Position numbers and translations under genes: made by a program. Positions 1 through 6,476 of a stretch of DNA of 17,269 bases are shown in pieces (within the stretch, counting starts at the first letter, position 1; each line of letters opens with the position of its first letter). A model generated the notes under the pieces. It was given only the letters and a program-made list of their open reading frames with translations. It did no database searches and was not told where the DNA came from. Source of the stretch: CAYILR01 sp964364175 (GTDB taxonomy: Bacteria; Bdellovibrionota; UBA1018); NCBI GenBank assembly GCA_964364175.1, contig CAYILR010000060.1:1-17269 (forward strand). The letters are read 5' to 3'.

Positions 1-25
1 CCGTCAAAAAAATACTTCCTCAAAT

Positions 26-53
26 TTTGACGCGCGACCTCTCCGGGGCACAG
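26..53 (+). repeat. Degenerate direct repeat, copy 1
   Basis: This 28-base segment matches 253-280 at 25 of 28 positions by eye. Both copies share TTTGACGC at the start and CCTCTCCGGGGCACAG at the end, separated by four variable bases. In this copy the CGGGGC core (44-49) can pair with GCCCCG at 80-85. Its function is unknown; it may be the remains of a duplicated intergenic element. Confidence 0.6.
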
Positions 54-252
54 GTGCTGGAATAAAAAAAGCAACCCGAGCCCCGACAGATCTTAACAAT
101 TGCAAATAGCAAAGTCCGAAAAATGCCCCATCCTTATGAAATCACTGAAAAATTATACCCCCCCCATTTTTATGAAGCCTTGACTTGTTAAGGGGGTCCT
201 GAGATACTAAAAAGTGAAAGGCTCGGATATTAGGAAAGGCAGAAAAGGCAAC

Positions 253-280
253 TTTGACGCTCATCCTCTCCGGGGCACAG
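253..280 (+). repeat. Degenerate direct repeat, copy 2
   Basis: Second copy of the 28-base motif at 26-53. A poly-C tract next to a T-rich run follows at about 297-312, mirroring the one at about 157-171 after copy 1. The motif and its C-tract therefore look duplicated together, with extra sequence between them in copy 1. It lies roughly 140 bases upstream of vapB. Confidence 0.6.
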
Positions 281-418
281 AACTGAATACCATTTTACCC
301 CCCCTAATTTTTTATTCAATGTGTCAGAAATGACTATTTTTAAGCTGTGTATTTCGTATTGAGCGCAAATCATTCCGCCTGAATTGCTTTTAGCAGTTTT
401 TTGATGCACACTATACAC

Positions 419-640
419 ATGAAACGTACAAATCTTGTGCTTAATGAGGAGTTATTAAAGAAAGCCGTGCTGGTTTTAGGCGCGAAGACTTACTCTCAGG
501 CGGTCAATTGGTCTTTGTTAGAAGCCATCAAACTGGCTCAAATCCGAGGGCTTTCCAATTTAATCGGAAGCGGCCTGTGGGAAGGAAGCTTGTCCGAGAT
601 GCGTTCAGATCAACCTCGAACAAAACGTAAAAAAGGCTGA
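419..640 (+). CDS. VapB-type ribbon-helix-helix antitoxin
   Basis: Small DNA-binding antitoxin of a type II toxin-antitoxin pair. From the ATG at 419 the product is 73 residues. Residues 1-40 (MKRTNLVLNEELLKKAVLVL, then a GAKTYSQAV-like helix-turn) match the VapB pattern in which one beta strand and two helices form a dimeric ribbon-helix-helix. The C-terminal part contains a GLWEG-like segment followed by a basic tail; in this family that region wraps around the toxin. TTG at 401 and ATG at 404 are in-frame alternatives, but homologues usually begin at the MKRTN-like strand, so I chose 419. No strong Shine-Dalgarno is visible. The toxin gene starts 8 bases after the stop. By family precedent the antitoxin and the complex repress their own promoter. 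Family assignment is confident; the exact VapB subtype is not. Confidence 0.85.
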   Translation: MKRTNLVLNEELLKKAVLVLGAKTYSQAVNWSLLEAIKLAQIRGLSNLIGSGLWEGSLSEMRSDQPRTKRKKG

Positions 641-648
641 GCCAAACC

Positions 649-1044
649 ATGTCTTTGATTCTCGTGGATACTTCGATTTGGATTCAGCTTTTTAACCACA
701 AGAAAAAGGATTTCAATCACGAGCACTTGTTTCGATTTGCAGTCTGTCCACCGATTATTCAAGAAGTCCTTCAGGGTTTCAAAAAGCCTGAAGCACATCA
801 ACAAGCCAAAGACGGAATGCTCGCTCTGCCCTGTTTTAGCAACCCACTCAGTCTCGACACCTATCTCCACGCATCCGATTTATTTCGCCATGGCAGGAAA
901 AAATGGATTACGATTCGATCCTCAACGGATTGCCTCATTGCCGCGATCGCAATAGAAAACCACGTCCCCATTTTGCACCTAGACCGTGACTACAAACAAA
1001 TCGCTAAATTCAGCCGTCTCGAAGAAATGTCTTCGATTGATTAG
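649..1044 (+). CDS. VapC-type PIN-domain ribonuclease toxin
   Basis: Toxin partner of the preceding antitoxin; PIN-domain toxins are Mg2+-dependent endoribonucleases that cut tRNA or rRNA. The 131-residue protein has the expected acidic residues: D7 in VDTSIWI, E39 in IIQEVLQG, D94 in SSTDCLIAAIA, and D112/D114 in HLDRDYKQIA. The length is normal for VapC and nothing looks broken, so the toxin is probably active. It is translationally close to the antitoxin (8-base gap). Its stop codon overlaps the stop of the minus-strand oxidoreductase in the four bases TTAG at 1041-1044. The RNA target cannot be read from the sequence. Confidence 0.9.
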   Translation: MSLILVDTSIWIQLFNHKKKDFNHEHLFRFAVCPPIIQEVLQGFKKPEAHQQAKDGMLALPCFSNPLSLDTYLHASDLFRHGRKKWITIRSSTDCLIAAIAIENHVPILHLDRDYKQIAKFSRLEEMSSID

Positions 1045-2393
1045 TGCAGCTGCCCTAGTTTTTTATAGAGGTCAGGCAGCTTGCCCTGAGGATCCAGCTT
1101 CTTTTTCACAGAGCGATAGTTAGGCTCGTTGTAAACTTCCCAGAAGCGATCTTTCGTAAAATGATTGCGAGAAATCAAAGTCTTGATTCCAGCCAGCTCG
1201 TAAGTTTTTTCTTCGAGAACTTGTGAATAATCCACATCCGCCTCGGTATTGCTGCGTCCATAAATGGCACAGTCAATAAACAAGAGCGTATCCATTTTCT
1301 CGGAGTACTTCTCTCCCACCCACGGGTACATTTTTGGCAACCGATACGGAACAATCCAGAGCGGAAAGAAATCAAAATCCTTCGCGTACCAAGAATAGAA
1401 ACTCTCCAGTCGAGTCGCAGGAATAAAAATATCCACAATCACATCCGGACGTTTTTTCAGACGATGGACGTAATCCAGACGTCTCACCCACTTGATCAAA
1501 TTCGTGGAACCCAAAACAAATTTTCCTGCCAAAAGCCGAACTGCTTTGTTCTCTAAACCCGGTATATTTTTGGTCAACCAATGGCATTCCGTATCGTAAC
1601 GGAAAAAATAATCATAGGTCGTGAGGAAATCCTCAGTACGATCCCTCGTGCTCTTGTAATAAATATTCAACCAACGATAGTCGCTCAGATAAGGGGCAGA
1701 ATCGACGAAATGTCCCAGACAAAGCGTGAATTTATTTTTTGAATGAATGATACCATCGATGAAATCAGTCTTACGCTCTTCGCAGAGTCTCAGCATTTCT
1801 GCGTTAAAGCTTTCGAAGTCCTGAAAATGCCGATATTCCATTCGCACATAGTTCTGAGCAGGGACCAGGCGAAATTTCACGCAAGTCAAAACAGCCAAGG
1901 TTCCATAAGATCCATGCATCATCTCGAATGACAAAGGATCCGTGTCTGGGGAAATTTTCAGCAATTTACCATCGCCGGTAATCACTTCGTACTCGGAACA
2001 ATTATCGTGGAAGCCGCCAAACTTGTACGACATCGATTCTACAGAGCAACCCGCAACACCACCTCCGATGGTAATGTCTTCGAGCTCTGGCACCACGACA
2101 GGCACCAAACCCAACGCCAAAGTCTGCTTCACTAACTGCGCGAACGTCACGCCGGGTTCTGTAATACAGAATTTGTCTTCGACGTTAATTTCCAGAATCT
2201 CAGTCAGATCCGAAAGATCGATCGGATCCTTTTTCTGTGTCCTCATACTCAAAGGAAGAGGAACCACATGCGATACACTAGCCTTCTTGAACTGTAGCGG
2301 CTCGCCCGCATCCAAGCGCGTGCGGATCCCCGCTAAAATCCGATTGATCTTATCAACATGCCGCTGGTTTGCTTCACTTCCTGATTTTTCCAT
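1041..2393 (-). CDS. FAD-linked oxidoreductase, DHCR24-like
   Basis: A 450-residue flavoprotein of the PCMH-type FAD-binding family. The N-terminal half carries the FAD-binding pattern: a V/ITEPGVTFAQL segment at about residues 77-86, PELEDITIGGGVAG at 102-115 and GSYGTLAVLT at 161-170. From memory, the whole protein, including a C-terminal part rich in Trp and Tyr (FPLWIVPYRLP, FIDCAIYG, RFWEVYNEPNYRSVKKKL), follows animal delta-24-sterol reductase (DHCR24) and plant DIMINUTO, not only the FAD domain. Those enzymes reduce a side-chain C=C bond using NADPH. Whether this bacterium has sterols is unknown, so the substrate may be another isoprenoid or lipid. There is no signal peptide or clear membrane anchor. 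It starts 43 bases after the stop of tex and is probably co-transcribed with it. No Shine-Dalgarno is evident. Confidence 0.8.
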   Translation of the reverse strand: MEKSGSEANQRHVDKINRILAGIRTRLDAGEPLQFKKASVSHVVPLPLSMRTQKKDPIDLSDLTEILEINVEDKFCITEPGVTFAQLVKQTLALGLVPVVVPELEDITIGGGVAGCSVESMSYKFGGFHDNCSEYEVITGDGKLLKISPDTDPLSFEMMHGSYGTLAVLTCVKFRLVPAQNYVRMEYRHFQDFESFNAEMLRLCEERKTDFIDGIIHSKNKFTLCLGHFVDSAPYLSDYRWLNIYYKSTRDRTEDFLTTYDYFFRYDTECHWLTKNIPGLENKAVRLLAGKFVLGSTNLIKWVRRLDYVHRLKKRPDVIVDIFIPATRLESFYSWYAKDFDFFPLWIVPYRLPKMYPWVGEKYSEKMDTLLFIDCAIYGRSNTEADVDYSQVLEEKTYELAGIKTLISRNHFTKDRFWEVYNEPNYRSVKKKLDPQGKLPDLYKKLGQLH

Positions 2394-2436
2394 CGTGGGG
2401 GTTGATAACCGGATTTCTGCCCCGTGTCAATTAGAG

Positions 2437-4881
2437 CTACTTCTTGCCAAATTTCCCGGCAAGAGCAGCAAATGGATTATTAAACGGGGTCCTATCCACT
2501 GGCTTGATTTTCGCCTGCTTGGCAGCCTTGTTGGGATCTCTCGGTTGAATCAGCATCTCCTTGGGGAGAGGTGGCAGCTTCGGCGGTTCAGGGCGCTTGG
2601 GGCGAGCTTCCTGCTGACGGGGCTGCTCTCGAGGAGGACGTTTCGGCCGCTGCTGCCTGGCCTCTCTGGGTTCTCTCGGCTCCCGAACCTGCGGTGCCCT
2701 CTCTGATAATCGCATGCTCAACGAAATCTGCTTTTTCTCGAAGTTCACCGCCAAAACCCGCACCTTCACACGATCACCCGGACTCACTACTAAACTCGGA
2801 TCAGAGATAAACTGCTCACTGATCTGCGACAAATGAACCAATCCATCCTGATGCACACCGATATCCACGAACGCACCAAATTGAGTCACATTCGTTACAA
2901 TTCCAGGACAAATCATCTCGGGCTTGAGATCGGTGAGCTGGTGAATATCCTCGCGAAACTGAAATGGCGTAAACATATCCCGAGGATCACGTCCGGGTTT
3001 TTCTAGCTCTCGAATCATGTCTTCGAAAGTGTAATCTCCAACTTCTTGTCTGAGCTCGGCAGCCTCACGAACCTTCTCCACCCCTAAACCCAAAAATTCC
3101 TCGAGTTTGCAATTGAGCTTCTGAGCCAGCTTTTCCAAAACACCATAACGCTCCGGATGAACCCCGGTATTATCTAAGGGTTGAGCACTTTCTGGAACTC
3201 TCAAAAATCCAGCGGCCTGCTCAAAAACTTTTTGGCTGAATCTCGGAACTTTCAGCAGATCCTGGCGGGACTTAAACAGCTTGATCTTCCCTCGATGCTC
3301 CACGATCGTACGAGCCAAAACCGGACCGATTCCTGAAACGTGAGCCAACAAATGCTCCGAAGCTGTATTCAAATTCACACCGACACTGTTGACGCAAACA
3401 TCGACAACTAGATCCAGGCTCTTCTTCAAAGCATGGGGCGAAACATCGTGCTGGTACTGCCCCACTCCAATGCTCTTGGGATCGGTCTTCACTAACTCAG
3501 CCAGCGGATCCTGCAACCGACGTGCAATCGAAACCGCTCCGCGAATCGTGACATCCAAATCAGGAAACTCCTTGCGTGCCGTCTCGCTCGCGCTATAGAC
3601 ACTCGCTCCCGCCTCACTCACCATCACGACCGGAATATCGATGGCCAGTTCCTTCAAAGTCTCTCTGAAAAAAGCTTCGGTCTCACGACCTGCGGTTCCA
3701 TTTCCCACCGCAATAGCGTGGATTTTCCCATGAGTCAGTAGGGCTCCCATACCGTTTTTCGCAATTTGTTTTTCAGCTTCGCTCTGCAACGGCAGAACAA
3801 AACTCACCACGTATTTTCCAGAATCATCAACGATAGCCAATTTGCAGCCTGTTCGAATTCCAGGATCCACACCCAGGACTGCCTTGGGTCCAAAGGGTGG
3901 CGCAAGCAGCAGCTTCCGAACGTTCTCAGAAAAAACACGGATCGCAGCCTCGTCGCCCACTGTTTTCAACGCCTGATGGACTTCGTTCTCGATACTCGGA
4001 AAAACATGCGCATTAAACGCCAGTCGAGCCGCCTTCTTGAGCACATCGGCACCTGGGCTCGAAAGCTGTGAACACGCCTCTCGTTCAAAAACAGAAACCA
4101 AAGATTTTTCAAAATCCGGATCCGACTCGGGCCCTTTCAAAGAAAGCTTCAACTCTTCTTCCGTCCAACCTCGACGAATCGCCATGTATCGGTGCGAGTT
4201 CTGCCCATTCTTCAGAGAAGAAATTTTCTCATGATATTTGAAGTAAGTTTCAAATTTGCTGTTCGCAGCCGCCTTCGCGCCTTTTTCAGTCACCGCAAAA
4301 CCCTGCTCAAAAACCGTTTTTCGTACTAGCTCCCGCAGGAGCACAGTCTCAGATAATTTCTCGACCAAAATATCCTGCGCACCCTGAATCGCGGCCGACG
4401 CATCCGCAATCCCCGATGCCGCGTTCACGAATCGGGAGGCAAAACTCTCCAGGGACTGCCCGGATTCAGCTTTCGTCAATCCATGGCCTGTGTCCCAGAT
4501 CCAATTTGCCAGCGGTTCGAGTCCTGCTTCCCTCGCCTTGACGGCTTTGGTTTTTTTCTTCTGCTTGAACGGCAGGTACAGATCTTCGAGAAGACTCAAA
4601 TCATAACTGCTCTGAATTTTTGCGCGCAATTCGTCGGTCAGTTTGCCCTGAGACTCAATTTCCTGAAGCACAAACGCTTGGCGCTTGAGGATCGCACCCC
4701 AAGTCTCGTGAGCATCTAAGCAGCTTTGAATTTTTACTTCGTCGAGATTCCCGGTCTGCTCTTTGCGATAGCGGGCAATGAACGGAATTGTGCATCCCTC
4801 CTCGCCCAGCTTGATCACGGCCTGGGCCGAACGGAACGGAATGTCGGAATATTGACTCTGAAACCAAACTTCGAATGTCAT
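2437..4881 (-). CDS. tex: Tex, S1-domain RNA-binding transcription accessory protein
   Basis: Cytoplasmic nucleic-acid-binding protein of the Tex/YhgF family, related to eukaryotic Spt6 and implicated in transcription. With the start at 4881 it is 814 residues. The N-terminal helical region contains the family signature CTIPFIARYRKEQTG near residue 28. A YqgF/RNase-H-like domain begins around residue 330 (VLGVDPGIRTG). Helix-hairpin-helix segments lie around 490-560 (NLNTASEHLLAHVSGIGP), and an S1 domain around 648-722 (PGIVTNVTQFGAFVDIG). The last 85-90 residues form an Arg/Pro/Lys-rich tail beyond the usual family end. The ATG at 4881 fits the family N-terminus but has no Shine-Dalgarno. 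A second in-frame ATG at 4956 has AGGAG five bases upstream, inside the inverted-repeat element, and would add 25 residues that do not look conserved. Confidence 0.93.
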   Translation of the reverse strand: MTFEVWFQSQYSDIPFRSAQAVIKLGEEGCTIPFIARYRKEQTGNLDEVKIQSCLDAHETWGAILKRQAFVLQEIESQGKLTDELRAKIQSSYDLSLLEDLYLPFKQKKKTKAVKAREAGLEPLANWIWDTGHGLTKAESGQSLESFASRFVNAASGIADASAAIQGAQDILVEKLSETVLLRELVRKTVFEQGFAVTEKGAKAAANSKFETYFKYHEKISSLKNGQNSHRYMAIRRGWTEEELKLSLKGPESDPDFEKSLVSVFEREACSQLSSPGADVLKKAARLAFNAHVFPSIENEVHQALKTVGDEAAIRVFSENVRKLLLAPPFGPKAVLGVDPGIRTGCKLAIVDDSGKYVVSFVLPLQSEAEKQIAKNGMGALLTHGKIHAIAVGNGTAGRETEAFFRETLKELAIDIPVVMVSEAGASVYSASETARKEFPDLDVTIRGAVSIARRLQDPLAELVKTDPKSIGVGQYQHDVSPHALKKSLDLVVDVCVNSVGVNLNTASEHLLAHVSGIGPVLARTIVEHRGKIKLFKSRQDLLKVPRFSQKVFEQAAGFLRVPESAQPLDNTGVHPERYGVLEKLAQKLNCKLEEFLGLGVEKVREAAELRQEVGDYTFEDMIRELEKPGRDPRDMFTPFQFREDIHQLTDLKPEMICPGIVTNVTQFGAFVDIGVHQDGLVHLSQISEQFISDPSLVVSPGDRVKVRVLAVNFEKKQISLSMRLSERAPQVREPREPREARQQRPKRPPREQPRQQEARPKRPEPPKLPPLPKEMLIQPRDPNKAAKQAKIKPVDRTPFNNPFAALAGKFGKK

Positions 4882-4939
4882 GGGAGCATGATGGCTGCAG
4901 ACGCGTCGCGGATCAACTGATATTCTGAAGCAAAGATGA

Positions 4940-5102
4940 CTAGGGCGTGTCCTCATTTCAACTCCTACTGCGACTACCGATCCAGTCTCCTAGAGAGGCG
5001 TGCTCGGGGATTTCACTCAGTACGCCAGCCTGCATCGAGGATGGCTCCTTCGTTCACCCCTGCGCGCGCCTCTCTAGGAGTTGAAATGAGGACACGCCCT
5101 AG
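4940..5102. repeat. 163-bp element with perfect 27-bp terminal inverted repeats
   Basis: Bases 4940-4966 are the exact reverse complement of 5076-5102. Both outer ends finish in CTAG, which could be a duplicated palindromic target site. A nested 14-base perfect inverted repeat (4987-5000 with 5067-5080) extends the pairing. Each arm contains AGGAG, five bases, then ATGAGGACACGCCC pointing outward, so the element supplies a Shine-Dalgarno and ATG to both flanking genes. The size, long perfect termini and absence of a coding frame resemble a miniature inverted-repeat transposable element. An inverted duplication of the lipoprotein gene start is the alternative. Which transposase would mobilise it cannot be told from here. 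Confidence 0.7.
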
Positions 5103-5763
5103 AAAATCAGGTTGGCTCATCATTGCGGTATTACAGCTCAGCGCTTGTTCGCATTACCGCATGCCCGTGGCAGTACTCGATACACCCGAGGTCGGAGGGG
5201 CCGACCGTGTGGGTCGCGTCGAAATGCTCAGCATCCATAGTGGCGTCAACCTGAGCGATCCTGGATCACTTCAAAAGGACGGAACTACCAAACTCGGAAT
5301 GTCGGTTCCTCTGCTCATGGTTGGATTCACGCGCTCGTTCTCGGACAAGCTTGAGGCAGGGATTCGCATTCAACCTTCTGCACCCCCTGTGATTCGAGCC
5401 AAATATCAATTCGTAGGACTCCCCGAAGCCAAAGCCGAACGTCGTGGTTTCTCCTTGGCCGCCAGCGCTGGAGGAGGACTTCTTTTTGGAAATTATTTCT
5501 ATATTTTAGGACAAGCTGCGTTGCATGGAGGTTATAGAATTTGGCAAAATCACCTCTTCTCACTCAGCCCCATGTTTTCATTCTCCTCACTCTCGGCTGA
5601 CACTTTCACCGGGACCGGAATCCTCTACGGTGCCGCGCTGGGCTATCAATACGATTGGGCCGCCCTCGGCTGGAGAATCGAGTGCGCGTATGCCCGAGGG
5701 ACATTCGCAACGAGTGTAATCTCAGGATTTTATCCATCACTCATGTTTATCTGGAAAATCTAA
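5086..5763 (+). CDS. Predicted outer-membrane lipoprotein, unknown function
   Basis: A 225-residue protein with a lipoprotein signal peptide: basic MRTRPRK, hydrophobic WLIIAVLQ, then the lipobox L18-S19-A20-C21. The residue after the Cys is Ser, not Asp, which by the E. coli sorting rule favours the outer membrane. The mature part is rich in alternating hydrophobic and aromatic stretches (FSLAASAGGGLLFG, YFYILGQAALHGGY, LFSLSPMFSFSS, ILYGAALGYQYDW) and ends in FIWKI, like beta strands of a small barrel. I recognise no family. The ATG at 5086 has AGGAG five bases upstream and directly precedes the signal peptide; an in-frame ATG at 5041 and the longer frame to 4936 would put a non-secretory extension in front. 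Start codon and Shine-Dalgarno lie inside the inverted-repeat element, so expression may depend on its folding. Confidence 0.75.
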   Translation: MRTRPRKSGWLIIAVLQLSACSHYRMPVAVLDTPEVGGADRVGRVEMLSIHSGVNLSDPGSLQKDGTTKLGMSVPLLMVGFTRSFSDKLEAGIRIQPSAPPVIRAKYQFVGLPEAKAERRGFSLAASAGGGLLFGNYFYILGQAALHGGYRIWQNHLFSLSPMFSFSSLSADTFTGTGILYGAALGYQYDWAALGWRIECAYARGTFATSVISGFYPSLMFIWKI

Positions 5764-5777
5764 ACCCCTTCTCAGCA

Positions 5778-5930
5778 TTCATGTATTCCGGTTGGACGTA
5801 CCGAAGCTAGTCCGCTTTCGGGGATTCTTCGCGTCAGGATGACGCAGCCCGAAGGGCGCGAACAAGCGCAGGATGCGCGCTCCCCGAAAGCGGAGCTAGC
5901 GTAGGTAAAAGTCCAACCTGAATGCATGAA
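5778..5930. repeat. Long imperfect palindromic element downstream of the lipoprotein gene
   Basis: The left arm (5778-5824) and right arm (5881-5930) are reverse complements with few mismatches. The innermost parts (CCGCTTTCGGGGA and its complement) and the outer parts (around GGTTGGAC) match exactly. The spacer of about 56 bases is GC-rich with smaller hairpins, including CGTC-AGGAT-GACG and GCGC/GCGC pairs. It sits 14 bases after the lipoprotein stop and before the dksA-like promoter. Possible roles are a repetitive extragenic palindrome, a small mobile element, or a strong hairpin ending transcription. No U-tract follows, so I do not call it an intrinsic terminator. The centre resembles part of the 4940-5102 element (TCGGGGATT; aggatgc-like stretches). 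Confidence 0.65.
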
Positions 5931-5964
5931 CTTCGTGTACGGCTTATAATCTCTTATAAATATA

Positions 5965-5992
5965 TTGACGCTATAAAAATTTCGACTACACT
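5965..5992 (+). promoter_or_regulatory. Sigma-70-type promoter for the dksA-like gene
   Basis: TTGACG at 5965-5970 and TACACT at 5987-5992, separated by 16 bases, match the housekeeping consensus well. A transcript would start near 6000, giving a leader of about 17 bases to the ATG at 6017, with the strong GAGGGGG ribosome binding site inside it. Confidence 0.6.
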
Positions 5993-6016
5993 CCGGTCTT
6001 ATTGAGGGGGAATTTC

Positions 6017-6379
6017 ATGGATACAAGAAATCTGGCTCGCTTTAAAAAATTGCTACTGGAAGAAAAACAACGTCTCATCAACAACTCGAAAGCATCGATT
6101 CAAAAAGAAATCAGTGTTTCAGTCGACGATCTTGCAGATGAAACAGATTTGGCGGCTTTCGAAGTCAGTCAAAATCTTGTCTTTCGGCTCCGAGATCGTG
6201 AACGCAATCTGGTTCAAAAAATCGACCAAGCGCTCCAACGTATTGAAATTGGAAGCTTCGGAACCTGCATGGAATGCGATGAGTCGATCGAAAAAGGCCG
6301 CCTAGAAGCCCGCCCCGTCTCCACCCTGTGCCTGTCCTGCAAAGAGATGCAGGAGCACCGGGAACGCGTATACGCCTAG
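6017..6379 (+). CDS. DksA/TraR-family RNA polymerase-binding regulator
   Basis: A 120-residue protein that should bind in the secondary channel of RNA polymerase and, by analogy with DksA, modulate promoters together with ppGpp. An N-terminal coiled coil leads to a tip with D41-E42-T43-D44, aligning with the D-x-x-D pair (D71, D74) that E. coli DksA needs for activity. The second helix has the DRERNLVQKIDQAL pattern. The C-terminal zinc finger has C84, C87, C105 and C108 with the C-x2-C-x17-C-x2-C spacing and the RLEARP motif. The ATG at 6017 follows GAGGGGG by six bases; an upstream TTG at 6002 lies before that site and is unlikely. It has its own promoter and is followed 97 bases later by lon. 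It is shorter than E. coli DksA (151 residues), so it may be a paralogue instead of the main DksA. Confidence 0.9.
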   Translation: MDTRNLARFKKLLLEEKQRLINNSKASIQKEISVSVDDLADETDLAAFEVSQNLVFRLRDRERNLVQKIDQALQRIEIGSFGTCMECDESIEKGRLEARPVSTLCLSCKEMQEHRERVYA

Positions 6380-6412
6380 GCGCGGATTAAAGCTAAAGAG
6401 TCCCCACCCTTT

Positions 6413-6467
6413 CTCCGATTGGTTTTTGAGAGCAACTTGAACCCAGGGTTAAAAACCAACGGAGAGG
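6413..6467 (+). promoter_or_regulatory. Hairpin in the lon leader that can mask the ribosome binding site
   Basis: CTCCGATTGGTTTTT (6413-6427) is complementary to AAAAACCAACGGAG (6451-6464) with a single bulged A, giving a 14-pair stem around a 23-base loop. The right arm ends in GGAG, which is the start of GGAGAGG (6461-6467), the only well-placed Shine-Dalgarno for lon (9 bases before the ATG). The CTCC of the left arm would pair directly with it. As Lon is a heat-shock protease in many bacteria, temperature-dependent melting is a natural idea, but only the pairing is seen. It could also slow transcription from the dksA-like gene into lon. Confidence 0.5.
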
Positions 6468-6476
6468 CTACAGGGG

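Larger units (their letters stand above)
1..418. other. Non-coding left end with degenerate repeats
   Basis: I see no convincing gene in this stretch: reading frames are short, lack ribosome binding sites and look unlike proteins. It is AT-rich and contains two related copies of a 28-base motif (listed separately). Each copy is followed, at different distances, by a run of eight or so C residues next to a T-rich run (about 157-171 and 297-312). An 8-base inverted repeat (2-9 with 25-32) and a possible hairpin joining 44-49 to 80-85 are also visible. The region probably holds the promoter of the vapB-vapC pair near its right end, but I could not pick out a clean -35/-10 pair. Confidence 0.6.

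Noticed and set aside
44..85. Riboswitch or structured RNA in the left end
   Set aside because: Only a 6-pair stem and a weak inner pairing are visible, with no recognisable riboswitch core; copy 2 of the motif does not preserve the pairing.
26..280. CRISPR array
   Set aside because: Only two imperfect copies about 200 bases apart, without regular spacers or cas genes.
1942..2706. 254-residue plus-strand open frame
   Set aside because: It lies wholly antisense to the oxidoreductase and Tex coding sequences, has a serine/leucine-rich low-quality composition and no ribosome binding site.
5778..5930. Intrinsic terminator or tRNA gene
   Set aside because: The inverted arms are too long and no T-tract follows on either strand; there is no tRNA cloverleaf or CCA end.
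6436..6460. CTTGAA upstream of lon as a heat-shock sigma-32 -35 box
   Set aside because: No CCCCAT-like -10 sequence follows at the required spacing, and the hexamer falls in the loop of the leader hairpin.
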